Part shown: positions 45,201 through 55,500 of the stretch, piece after piece
How positions within the stretch are numbered: the stretch's first letter is position 1
How the letters are laid out: the number at the start of each line of letters is the position of its first letter
Assembly (NCBI GenBank): GCA_011033025.1
Contig: WFMF01000575.1
Span: 1-64,000 of the forward strand
Length of the DNA stretch: 64,000 nt
Source: Beroe forskalii
Lineage: Eukaryota; Ctenophora; Nuda; Beroida; Beroidae
Reading direction: 5' to 3'
Translations under genes and position numbers: made by a program
The notes under the pieces: generated by a model
Databases searched by the model: none
The model's input: the letters and a program-made list of their open reading frames with translations, nothing else
What the model was told of the DNA's origin: nothing

Positions 45201-48200
45201 GCAGTTGAATGTTTATTGAATGATGATAGGGTCATTACTCAATATGTAGGCATGCAACTGTTAACTTATATTATTAAAATCTAGGATTACCAATGAAATG
45301 CAGCGCAAATAATCAGATCTACGACAATTAATTACATCTGAGATAGGTGAAATGTGTGGTATTAATACGTTTCTTCCTTTGCAGGTCCTTTACAGACCTT
45401 TGCAGGCCTGAAAAGGACAGCAGTAGCCAAGTTACATGAGCATTGAGCAAATTAACCTGATTTACAAGAATTAATCGAAAAAAACTGGACATTTTTTGAA
45501 CTTAAATTGTACTTGGTACCGCCCCCAAATTAATATATACCATAAACTTACCATGTCCGTGGTACAATCTAGAGTATCTGTGAACTGTGTTTCATGAACA
45601 ATGATGACTTTAGGACCGAGCTTTGAGATGGGGGCCTCAATCCCATGCTTATCCAGAACTCCCTGTAAGTATAGCGTTTCTTAACTGAAATATCGGATAA
45701 TTGTTTATGAGCCGCATAATAGAATGAATAATTTTCTTTATTCTCTTCTTAGCTCAGCGAAGTGAATTTCAGAAAAAAGTTCGTTTCACTTCGCTGAGCT
45801 AAGAAGAGAATAAAGAAAATTATTCATTATAGCGTTTCTGTGTGCAGACCGGTCGATTGCAGGAGCACTCGAAAAAGACACGCGGATTTACTGTTCCTGC
45901 GTCGACTTTCTACATAGATTCCATCGAAAGCAGACGATTTTTTCACGTCTTTGTCGAGCCCTCCGAGCAGTCAGCAAACATATGCGCATGATATCGCTGT
46001 AACTCAGTGCAGAAAGCAAATAGATAACTCCGGTTTTCACTAATCTGCATCATTCGATGAAATGAAACTGGTAGGGAAATAAAATGAGCAACTTCAGTCA
46101 GTGTAATTTGAGTAGCTGACACTGTAGCAACATGCACCTGTTACCTTGACTTATTATTACCTTGACTTATTATTACCGGAGAACGGACATTTTACCTCAG
46201 ACATGTTTACCTACAGTACGACACTTTACCTCATGACATTTCAGCTATAGACAAAGGTAAGGGTCTACGTCATGGTTAGATTAGTGCTAGAATCATGGGT
46301 TTGGGTTGGTTTAGACTTTAGGGTCAGGGGAGAGCGATCAAGTGCCGTTTGATAAAATGTCTGAAGTTATAAGTCGGTTATAAGTCGGTTATAAGTCGGT
46401 TATAATCCGGTTATACGTCGGACTATAAGTCGGTTATAAGTCGGACCCCCGACTCACCTGTAGCTCCGCACTGAAATGCTGGCAGAACACTGTGCTGGCA
46501 TCGACCAGAAACCCGAACATGTCGTTGTGAAGTCTCTCTGCCCGGGTCCTATACAGCGCCACATCGGACAACGCCAAGATCTTCAACAGGAGTCGAGTTC
46601 GACGGTTGAGGTTGCCACTTATTCCTAGGGTTGTTAATGGGCAAATAACATCAACTTTCTATATTAATTCTGTCGAAAATACACCGATGCATACATCAAG
46701 CGATCTGCAACACGTCGAAAAGAGCTGAAAAGAGCTCCATCATTGAATTTAATACAATGTAAAATACTATGTACCTACAGATATTTAAATAGATATTAAA
46801 CAGATAAAATAGATACTAAATACTGCATTCGAACCTAGAAGTCCTTCTGTATCTATAATAAGTGTGTTTGAGGCAGCATCATAGGCGACCCACATGCCAA
46901 TAGTTCCTGGTTTCTGAAAAGGTATCTATCAAGAAAGAAGTCTTAATTTCAATATATTTTTCGAAAATTTGAGTGTGTCAATATCAACAAACTCTACTCA
47001 GTACTTGAACTAGAAATTATATTTTTACTGAAAATAAAATTTATCACAACCACTCCACATTCTTTGGATTGATGTCTTAAGTTGGAGAAAACAATCCATT
47101 TATATTCCATGCCATTTTCACAAACATAGAGATCAGATCTTACAAAGTTTAGGTATGATCTACAGTATCACACATTGAATACACGATAACAGTATTATGT
47201 ATAGTGATTTGAACTCCTGCCCAAAACATGAAATTGAAATAATCTGATTAGAAACGATATGTGATTAGACAGGTTATGATATCATCATTAACCTGACTAG
47301 ATGAAGTGAGAAACACCTCCTGCCCATCAAAGAACACATGGTTCAGGGTATGTGACTTCCCATCCCCAGTGTTTCCAAATATTGACAGCACATTGACAGG
47401 TCGATCTGCTGCCATGCCCAAAGCTTCTGCCAAGGCAGCAACATCTTTCACCTGGATTAAGGACCTTATGATAAACCGCTATTCCACAGTATACAAAACA
47501 GAAAATACTTGGTTGTATAGATTTTAATTATAGCACTTACAATGTCAATGCATATAAGTATTAGAAATGAAATTGAAACTAACACATAAGACTTCACAAT
47601 CATCAACCAGGAGGACACTCTTGCTAGGACATGGCTGGATTTCCTCATCCAATGTTTTTCTCACAGATTTTGACATGTCTTTATATCTCTGGATTGACTT
47701 CAATTTATGATCTTTGTGTTTCTGAAAATTGAGTTGCTGATAATTCTAAATCTCAAGACAAGTAAATTGTCTATACAAAAGAGGCAATTAATGGATTCAT
47801 CAAGAACCTGATATCTTCAATAAATCAGTCATTCTCTGATACATTTCACTTAGCTATGATGGTATTTGGAGCTATGATAATTTTAGTCAACTTAATCAGC
47901 TATACTCAGCTTACAAGATGTTGTCGTTCAGAGCAGAGTTTGCAAAGAAATGCAATGTCATCAAAGACAAACTCTCCACAATCAGAACATGTCACAACAG
48001 CTGAAATTGTTTCACATAGCCATCTAGTAACTAATAAATTTCTCTGATCTTACTGGCAACCAAGCATTATGAAGTGTTAGCTTAAAATTTTGCTGTTTCC
48101 TTAGGGTTGGAAAAAGGGATCTATAACACTTTTTTGGATTTATTGCTGCTTAAGCACCCAAGATTGACACAAAACAGTTCTCCCTAAAAAATCTTGGAGT

Positions 48201-48465
48201 TTCAGAACCCTTCTTGCAACCACTTTTCACCACCTTTTCAACCAGTCAGTATGGTAGATATAGGTATGAAAGCCTGCAATAATTATTGAAACATCTTTAT
48301 GTGTAGTCCTACCACTCATGACAGATATGGAATTTAAGGAAAAGATGTCAATTTGTAAGAATACAAATATAATGTAAGAAGTGGATTTTTGTAAAAAAAC
48401 ATTATATCAGATTAGCCTCCAATTATACCTTGATTGTGAGGTTTGCACCAAAACTGGCAGAGGAT
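42237..48465 (-). CDS. ZFYVE1: ZFYVE1 / DFCP1-like protein, N-terminal zinc finger and P-loop domain
   Basis: ER/omegasome and lipid-droplet protein with a nucleotide-binding domain. Exons in order: 48465-48429, 48000-47915, 47721-47593, 47451-47293, 46913-46835, 46624-46458, 45662-45552, 44970-44866, 43988-43909, about 43622-43563, 43258-43159, 42610-42550 and 42325-42237 or 42255. All junctions I checked keep phase. Visible features are the zinc-finger cysteines (CQFWC, TCSDCGE, CKLCSE), the P-loop GNTGDGKSHTLNH, the switch DTEGLLG, RTRAERLHNDMFGF and CPELCLSCG. The last exon (VYICGKCYQNGE) runs in frame to TAG at 42237, unless the GAG|gtgacg donor is used to continue. The two C-terminal FYVE fingers of the vertebrate protein were not found, nor was the first exon. 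Minisatellites flank four of its exons. Confidence 0.8.
42620..43095 (+). repeat. GTGGTGTCAGAGTGGA minisatellite in ZFYVE1 intron
   Basis: Some thirty units of 14-18 bp built on GTGGTGTCAGAGTGGA fill the intron between exons 43258-43159 and 42610-42550. Open frames through it (VSEWSGV-type) are repeat artefacts. Confidence 0.85.
44035..44110. repeat. Perfect 20-bp hairpin
   Basis: gttttgtgtgcgcggcgtaa and its exact complement enclose agacat...atgtct. Similar GCGCGGCGTAA fragments occur near 1410 and 6400. Confidence 0.65.
44471..44649. repeat. MITE family B, complete copy (TA-flanked)
   Basis: Terminal arms TGGGATCGTTCACATATTAC and complement, flanked by TA on both sides, as in Tc1/mariner-derived MITEs. 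The interior has G-runs and tgtaacaaatacaactactg. Fragments lie at 53246-53290 and 61040-61134. Confidence 0.75.
44740..44895 (-). repeat. Repeats of ZFYVE1 exon end plus donor
   Basis: On the gene's strand the exon end GTACCCAAAG|gtacgt is followed by three further variants (CCCTAAG|gtacgt, CCCTGAG|gcacgt, CCCTAAG|gtacgt), spaced 25-50 bp apart. Confidence 0.75.
44999..45069 (+). repeat. Tandem half-copies of family D
   Basis: The unit catcaactcactacattgag + ctatgataatgacgt occurs twice in tandem with a period of 35 bp. Confidence 0.75.
45723..45828. repeat. Perfect 44-bp inverted repeat in ZFYVE1 intron
   Basis: Arms 45723-45766 and 45785-45828 are exact complements with an 18-nt loop. 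A transcript on either strand would form a long perfect hairpin. Confidence 0.85.
46366..46446 (+). repeat. 12-bp ATAAGTCGGTT minisatellite next to ZFYVE1 exon
   Basis: Six to seven units lie in the intron beginning about 12 bp past the donor of exon 46624-46458. Confidence 0.8.
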
Positions 48466-49713
48466 CTGACTCATCAACCAATGTCATTCATTGAACTTTC
48501 TGATCAAAATTACACACATGCTATATACCAAACATTTCATGAATAGTTAATGTAATAAAATGAACCTGAAGTTGTGGCAATTGAATCATCAAAACAAAAT
48601 TGTTCAAGATCGAAACTTACATCACAGTATCACCACAGAAATATATGATGGTGAATTGTCCTAAGCATTTGTGTATATTTTTTGCAGATTGATGACTTGA
48701 AGAAATCATTCTTTATTCATAGTGAGAACTAGAAGAAAAATCTTTCTCGCAGATTAATGTCTAGAAGATTAGAAGAAACTAAAACCCCTTTTGGCCATGT
48801 AGCGTAATGAAGGAAACATTTTTTGTTCTCCCACAACTTGTCCAGTTTGTAGAGCAACATGTAAAGACATTTCGACTTAAGCATTTTGGCAAACACACTT
48901 ATTGATTTAGTTTCCTAAAGAAAATATGAACTTGGGCCTTAAAATCATTCAACCACTCTTTTCTTAACTTACTCTGAAAACCAGAAGGCACTCTTTAATT
49001 TTGTATGTCGTTTCATTTCTACATATTCAACTCAATGAAACGTCAACTAAGTTTTTGACTGCTGATGAAAATTTGTTTTAAGTTCGTCATGAACAGTAGT
49101 TTGCTGTACATCTTTTGTGTCTGTTTTACATTGCCGCACAATGCATAGCTCTGTGCGCGCGCGGCATTCGAAGCCCCTGGCTTGAGCCAGTGTGGCTGGC
49201 GCGCGGCACTCGAGTTACATGACACATCATTTGTTATTGTTGGCTTATTATAGCTAAAGCTTTGGTCTGGTATCATCAAATATTCTACTTAGATTATAGA
49301 ATGCTTTTTCTGCACTTTGTTTGTGCGCGTGTACCAGTTCTAGTTCCCAGTTCCCTATTGTGCGTGCGTCATGCGCGCCGCCCGCTTCATTTCTTTTTGA
49401 AATAGCATAGCATATAAGCCGTGAGTAAGCATGTGGTTAAATAACGCGTTCTTCTTTGTTATCTTTGATGAAATGAGCTGTAATGACATGATTTGAGTCA
49501 AAGAAAAAATTATACAGCAAAGGGAAATAAATGTTCCTTTCATTGGAATTGGGATTGATGAGTCATTAAGATATCATTTGTCTATTGTGTGAGCCTCTTC
49601 ACTGTGCATGGAAAATTGAATGTGTAAGTTCACAGTTGTCTGATAGGTTTTGTACAATTTCATTATATTGATTCCATAATGTAAGCTGACCAAATGGTTG
49701 TCAGTAAGATAAG
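48466..49713. other. Divergent intergenic region
   Basis: Between ZFYVE1 (-) and the Ashwin-like gene (+). The first ZFYVE1 exon and both promoters should lie here, but no TATA or other clear element could be fixed. A GC-richer patch at 49150-49210 contains GCGCGCGGCA and GGCGCGCGGCA. Confidence 0.4.
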
Positions 49714-50136
49714 ATGAGTAAAAGGAGATGGGATTACTTTTTAGATTTCGAAAATCATGGTATTAAATGCTATGAGTTTTCTCAACTCACAAATGAAGCC
49801 ATATTAGATATCTACCAGAAACACATTGCCCCCAAAGACCAAAGGCTATGTTTCAAAGGCAAAAGACCCCCAGACACACCAGAAGAGGAACCTCAACCAA
49901 GAGTTAAGAAAATAAGAGTAATAAGGAGCAATTCTTCAGTACTTGTAAGGAAAACCAATGTCAAGGAAACTGACCTGGACCCCCAAAATCTAAAGAAAGA
50001 ATCTACTATTTTACCACTGGAAGCTAAAAAAGAAGTTCAGACTGTCACAAAAAAGGTCGAGTTCAGTAATACCACCCAAGAATTTGTATACGAACCTGAG
50101 CCAACATTTGAAAGACAGTCAGTGACATGGCCATGA
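49714..50136 (+). CDS. Ashwin-like (C2orf49) small protein
   Basis: Intronless frame of 140 residues. The segment NEAILDIYQKHIAPKDQR and the basic GKR after it resemble the conserved N-terminal core of Ashwin, a nuclear component of the tRNA-splicing ligase complex. The remainder is Lys/Glu-rich and low complexity (RVKKIRVIRS as a possible nuclear signal), ending ERQSVTWP. It lacks the first 25-30 residues typical of the family, so an upstream exon is possible: a ttgtcag acceptor-like site stands 9 bp before the ATG. The match is short and made from memory, hence tentative. Confidence 0.45.
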   Translation: MSKRRWDYFLDFENHGIKCYEFSQLTNEAILDIYQKHIAPKDQRLCFKGKRPPDTPEEEPQPRVKKIRVIRSNSSVLVRKTNVKETDLDPQNLKKESTILPLEAKKEVQTVTKKVEFSNTTQEFVYEPEPTFERQSVTWP

Positions 50137-51004
50137 GATATAGGTAAATGGTTGAATCTTAGTTGTCAATGGAAAAAGTATCCTTTGCAAATTTGAAGTC
50201 ATCATTTTGATCCTGTCAGGTCTTAGGCTTCATATATCTTAAGTTTTCATCATTTGCTTGAGCAGGAACTGAATGATCTCTCTCAAAAGAACTCACTGAA
50301 GTTATTGATTACTGTAGAAATCAATAGCTTGATACTGAAGAAATCAATAGCCTGACATGCTGTAGAAAAACTTTGTATTATCATGATGGTATCAGCTTGG
50401 AGCTTTTTCAGATGATTACAGTATGCTTGTCTGTTTTCTTGGCTTATTAGTGTAGTTTTACTACAAAGAATTCTTGTTGATTGTCTTTAAATTGTGCTCT
50501 GTTATCTTTTGTTGTACTGCCCAATATATTGATTGTTGGTTAGTTTTTGACATAGTACATGTTATCATCTTTTAAGTTTTAACAGACCAATTTTTCAATT
50601 TATTGTTATCCTTATCTAAATCATAAATAATGTTATCATTCATTAGTAGAGTACAATAAAAACAAGTAATTTAATAAAACAAGTAATTTATATTTTATAG
50701 CCATTACACCATTATTGAACATATATTACTATTCATCTCATTTTTAATTATGGTTCAGATTAATTGCTCAATTACAATGGGCAACAATGACATAACAAAA
50801 CAACTTGATAAGTTATAAAAACTAAAAGTCAGGATATCTTAACAATCTGAAATAATTGATTATTGTAAATAATTAAATAATTAAAACAGCTCTATATTAC
50901 AACCTCAATTGTCAACCTACATGACTATTGTATGTCAACCTATATTATTTATGAAGTATCCTTGAATTGAATCATTCAACACTAATATCAATTTGAGAGA
51001 TAAC
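50137..51004. other. AT-rich spacer between Ashwin-like gene and PFDN2
   Basis: Probably the 3' UTR of the upstream gene (a possible polyadenylation signal AATAAA in acaataaaaacaag near 50652) followed by the PFDN2 promoter. A short direct repeat, aacaagtaattta, lies at 50661-50690. Nothing else is seen. Confidence 0.45.
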
Positions 51005-51888
51005 ATGGCTGATCAAAAAAGGAAAAACCAGGAAATCATCCTACAGCAGTTCAACAAACTAAGACAGGTATTTTTATTCTCCACAATAAACCTTTTCAGT
51101 TATGAATTGAGCAAGTTACATGTATCCAAGCATAAATCTTTTATATTATAGGGATGTGGCTGATTGCCCAAACTCCCAATTGTGACAGTGACATGCCATT
51201 ATAACTCATTTCTTATTCATGTAAATATTTTCATTGCTTCATTATGTTGAGCATATTCAATCTTTAAATACTCTAATCTTACAGTTAAAATGACACTCAG
51301 GAACAAAGAATGGTAGCACAAAAGATAAGTGAACTAAAGTTAGAAGAATCAGAACATAAACTAGTTGTAGATGCCTTGAAAGAAGTTAATGATCCACAGA
51401 GAAAATGAGTTTAATTTATTCTCGCTAGAAGTCTATAATTGTCTTATGGAAAAGCTCTATTTTTAACCATATAATTCTATATTAATATCATATCCACCTC
51501 TACCCATCAGATGTTATCAGCTTGTTGGTGGTGTTTTAATGGAACGTACTGTTGGCCAAGTAAGACCAAACCTGGAGAATAATGCCTCTAAGATTAGTTC
51601 ACTGATATCAACCATGGATAAAACCCTAGAACAGAAGGCTAAAGAACTTCTTGATTTCAAAGAAAAGCATGGAATTAAGGTGATGTTTCTATCTTTACTT
51701 TCTCAAAATGACATATAATACTCAGTTCAATGTGTTTTTATGGAATTTTAAGATATAGAGGTTTTGATCCATTACCTCCATAACCTTTAAATACTATTTA
51801 TCTAATAAAGGTGAAAGGTGAAGATAACATGCCAGAGGAAAAGGAGACTACCTCTAAACCTTCTACATCAGGAGTACTGGTTAACTGA
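51005..51888 (+). CDS. PFDN2: Prefoldin subunit 2
   Basis: Beta-type subunit of the hexameric prefoldin co-chaperone that delivers nascent actin and tubulin to CCT in the cytosol. Exons 51005-51067 (MADQKRKNQEI), 51301-51404, 51511-51679 and 51811-51888. Family landmarks are QQFNKLRQEQR, LKEVND, CYQLVGGVLMERTVGQV, LENN, FKEKHGIKV and a C-terminus of SGVLVN. About 137 residues, near the animal norm. Coiled-coil arms flank the central beta hairpin. Exon 2 to exon 3 is in frame only if the intron runs 51405-51510, which starts ATGAGT and not GTGAGT. Reading through instead gives an immediate TGA at 51406. Confidence 0.88.
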
Positions 51889-52582
51889 GATATATGCTAC
51901 TGGATTAATATTGAGATCATCCAAGCAGATGCACCACTCTTATGACCACTCTTGAGGATGTTTTTTGGTGACATTTTATGGATTTTGTGTCCAAAATGTC
52001 TCAGGGACTTGTTTGTCTGATTGGATATAATCAAAATGTCACATTTTGTTTCCATGTGTATCATTTATCGAACAGTTTTGTATTTGTATGTATATAAAAT
52101 GTTATTTAAATGATATATAAAAGTATAAACTTGGGGTACTGTCACATTTTTCTAGAAATTGGTGTTGAATACCGACAGATATTTGTTCAAAATCTGCCTA
52201 CTTCTCTCATATTTTAATTTTTGTTGTCATTCTTGATTCACTCAATGCAGAAAAGCCCTCAGAAACGATTTTTATCTTAATTTTCCTCACTAATTGTATT
52301 AATGGATATGAAGTTCATATCGTATGTTTTAACTAAGATTAAAGTTCTCTGTAGTATCCAACTTAGTGTAGTAATGAAACTTTCTTTGAGCAAGCGCTAT
52401 GATCAAGAAGAAGCTGTGAATCCCCCAAGAAGAACCTGTAATTTTCACCTTCCAACAACAAGAATCCAGATCTCCTGTTTAAGTTTACAACTCACCTAAA
52501 TTCCTGACTAAACTCCTCCAATCTCTCAAGTGATAGAAGTTTAAACCTCTAAATCCCTGACTGCACTCCTGCAATATCTGCA
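51889..52582. other. Spacer between PFDN2 and KIF3B
   Basis: PFDN2 3' UTR (no strong polyadenylation signal fixed) and the KIF3B 5' region. Two CTAAATCCCTGACTGCACTCC-like segments (52490-52520 and 52547-52570) repeat just upstream of the KIF3B ATG. No other feature. Confidence 0.45.
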
Positions 52583-55500
52583 ATGCCGTCTGAGAGCAAG
52601 AAGAAGAGTGAGGAGACGGTTAGAGTGGTGGTGAGGTGTCGTCCTCTGGGCCACAAGGAGATCGACCAAGGTCGGCAGAGCTGTGTGGAGGTCGACTCTG
52701 ATAGAGGCTCCATTGAGGTGAGATTTACTCTATTTTAGGGTATATCGAGGTGGATCTTTCTTCTTTTTTAGAAGAATATTTACACAATTTTTTTAATTAA
52801 CATCATATTAATCGATTTAAAGAATTTGTAGAATTTCACAAATTCCCGGTCAGGTTTATGTTGTTGGTGTAAAATAAATTTTCTTGTTTTCCTCAATTTT
52901 CTTGTTTTTCTCAGGTGAAACACCCTGGAAAACCTGGCCAGGACAAACAGTTCACGTTTGACTACGTGTTCGGACAGAACAGCGCTCAGAAGGATTTGTA
53001 TGACACTGTCTTCCAGCCTCTTGTAGCGTCCGTTTTAGAAGGGTGAGTAGCTTCCGTCTAGGGAGGGTGAAGCTTTCGTTGTAAAATCCTCAGCAATTGT
53101 ATGCTGCTTTTATAAATATTGATCAATATATTCACTCCACACAAATTAGTACATTAATTAGCACTCGACTTTTCCTCGTGCGATTGATGCAACATTTTCA
53201 CTTTGCGCCGTTAGATTAGCGTGATTTTAATCGCGTCTGCCCCAAGATTACCCCCTCCCCCAAGGTGATTACGTAACGATCCCTTATACCCCAGGTACAA
53301 CGGTACGATCTTCGCGTACGGGCAGACAGGGACTGGTAAGACGTACACGATGCAGGGGAACGCTACTGTTCAGGAACAGAAGGGTGTCATTCCTAACTCA
53401 TTCCAGCAGATATTCGAACATATCAAACAGACTAAAGGTAAGGGGTTTTCAGATATTCGAACACATCAAACAGACTAAAGGTAAGGGGTTTTCAACGGCT
53501 GAAATGCATAATTTCTGCTATTAGTGAGCGTGAATTTACGAATTTAAGAGTATTTTCATCATGTTTGTGCTTCGAAATTTTGACACAGTTCATCAAGGTG
53601 TAAAATCTTAATTGTACTCGACCAATGATAACAATATATTATACATATTGTTCTGTTATGTGTGTAAGAATGTGACTGTCATGCAATCTACTACATACCA
53701 AGATGTCCTTGACAATATAAATCTCCTCTGGAAGTTTGCCAATGTATTTCTTGGTGATGTGAATTGTTGTCTCCACAACGTCTGTGTGATATACTGTACT
53801 GAGTACTTGAGTGGTGCATAATTATATAGATATCAAGGAAACTTTCGATTGTTCAGCAAATCTGCTATTATAATGAACTTATACCATTTCACGTTTAAGC
53901 GCTGTACAGATGCCGCCTTACGGATATGTTTTCAGGTATCCAGTACCTTGTCAGAGCCTCCTATCTGGAGATATACCAGGAGGAAATAAGAGATCTACTT
54001 TCAAAGGACTCAAAGAAAAGATACGCAACATATCCATGGTGTCTCAACCTGTGTAATATCATAACTTAGATTCTTATATTTATTGTTTGTCGAGGCTATT
54101 TCACTCAATTTCCACGGGCTATTATGCTGTACTCGACGCATTTGAATAGTTCCGGAATAGTTCGTAACCACTCTACTCGTCCTATTTCTGATTAAATTGA
54201 CGAAGGAATCCTTTTTCTACACCTCAAAGAAAAGATACGAGCTAAAGGAGAACGCAGACAGTGGTGTGACAGTCAAAGACCTGTCTTCATTCGTTGTGAA
54301 GAGTGTGAAGGAAATAGAACATGTCATGAACGTGGGCAACACTAACCGAGCTACAGGTACTGAGGGCTTGACAACAGTCACCATGAAAACACTGACAACA
54401 GTCACCATGAAAACACTGACAACAGTCACCATGAAAACACTGACAATAGTCACCATGACAACACTGACAACACTCACCATGACAGCACTGACAACAGTCA
54501 TCATGACAACACTGACAACAGTCACCATGACACCACTGAAACAGTCACCATGGCAACACTGACAACAGTCACCATGACAACACTGACAACAGTCACCATG
54601 ACAACTAATTTCCGCAGCGTACACGGATATGAACGAGCGGTCCTCCCGATCTCACGCCATCTTCATCACCACCATTGAATGCTGTGAGACGATGGGAACA
54701 GAAAACCACATTAGAGTGGGCAAGTTGAACATGGTGGACCTGGCTGGATCAGAACGACAAAGCAAGACTCACGCGTCTGGGGAGAGGTGAAGTGTTTTAT
54801 CAAAAAGTGAGGAATTGGGTATATGTCCTGGGGAAAGGTGAGGTGTCCTCCGTTTTTTAGATTTTTGGAGTTTTCAAATAATAATCAGCTTATATACTAA
54901 CAAAAGTGGACAACCCAATTAATCTTGGGTGGATACGAAAATTGGCAATTGGGCTTTATTTACCGGAGCCCCCTCCTCTATGGCCTGTTACCCCCCCCGC
55001 CCCTGTTACCCCTAAAGCCCTAATGTTTTCTTTAGGTTTCGGGAAGCAACGAAGATCAACCTGTCCTTGTCAGCCCTTGGGAATGTGATCCATGCTCTGG
55101 TAGAAGATAACGCGCAGCACATTCCTTACAGAGACAGCAAACTGACGAGATTACTGCAGGACTCTTTGGGAGGTAATTACTGTCGGATTTTGGACTGAGA
55201 GAATAGAGATATCCGACTAGAAATGTACTGTAGAGAGGTTTGGGGAAGGAAAAGAACCATTCTCTGTTCTCATTTCTTCCTTTAGCCTTCCCCTGATTGG
55301 TCCATTATCCTGCTTTCTGCTCTCCCATTGGTTAACCTTACCCACGTGACCATATTAATCCCCCTCTGATTGGCCATCACCCCCAGGTAACAGTCGTACG
55401 GTAATGGTTGCTAACATCGGGCCTGCTGATTACAACTACGATGAAACCATCACAACACTACGGTATGCTAACCGAGCAAAGAACATCAAGAACAGACCCA

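Noticed and set aside
46366..46446. CRISPR-like regular repeat
   Set aside because: Units are directly adjacent with no unique spacers; it is a 12-bp minisatellite in a eukaryotic intron.
54197..54624. Long frames on both strands (TLTTVTM repeats, CHGDCCQ repeats)
   Set aside because: 24-bp minisatellite; the strand pair mirrors the repeat and the true exon ends at 54356.
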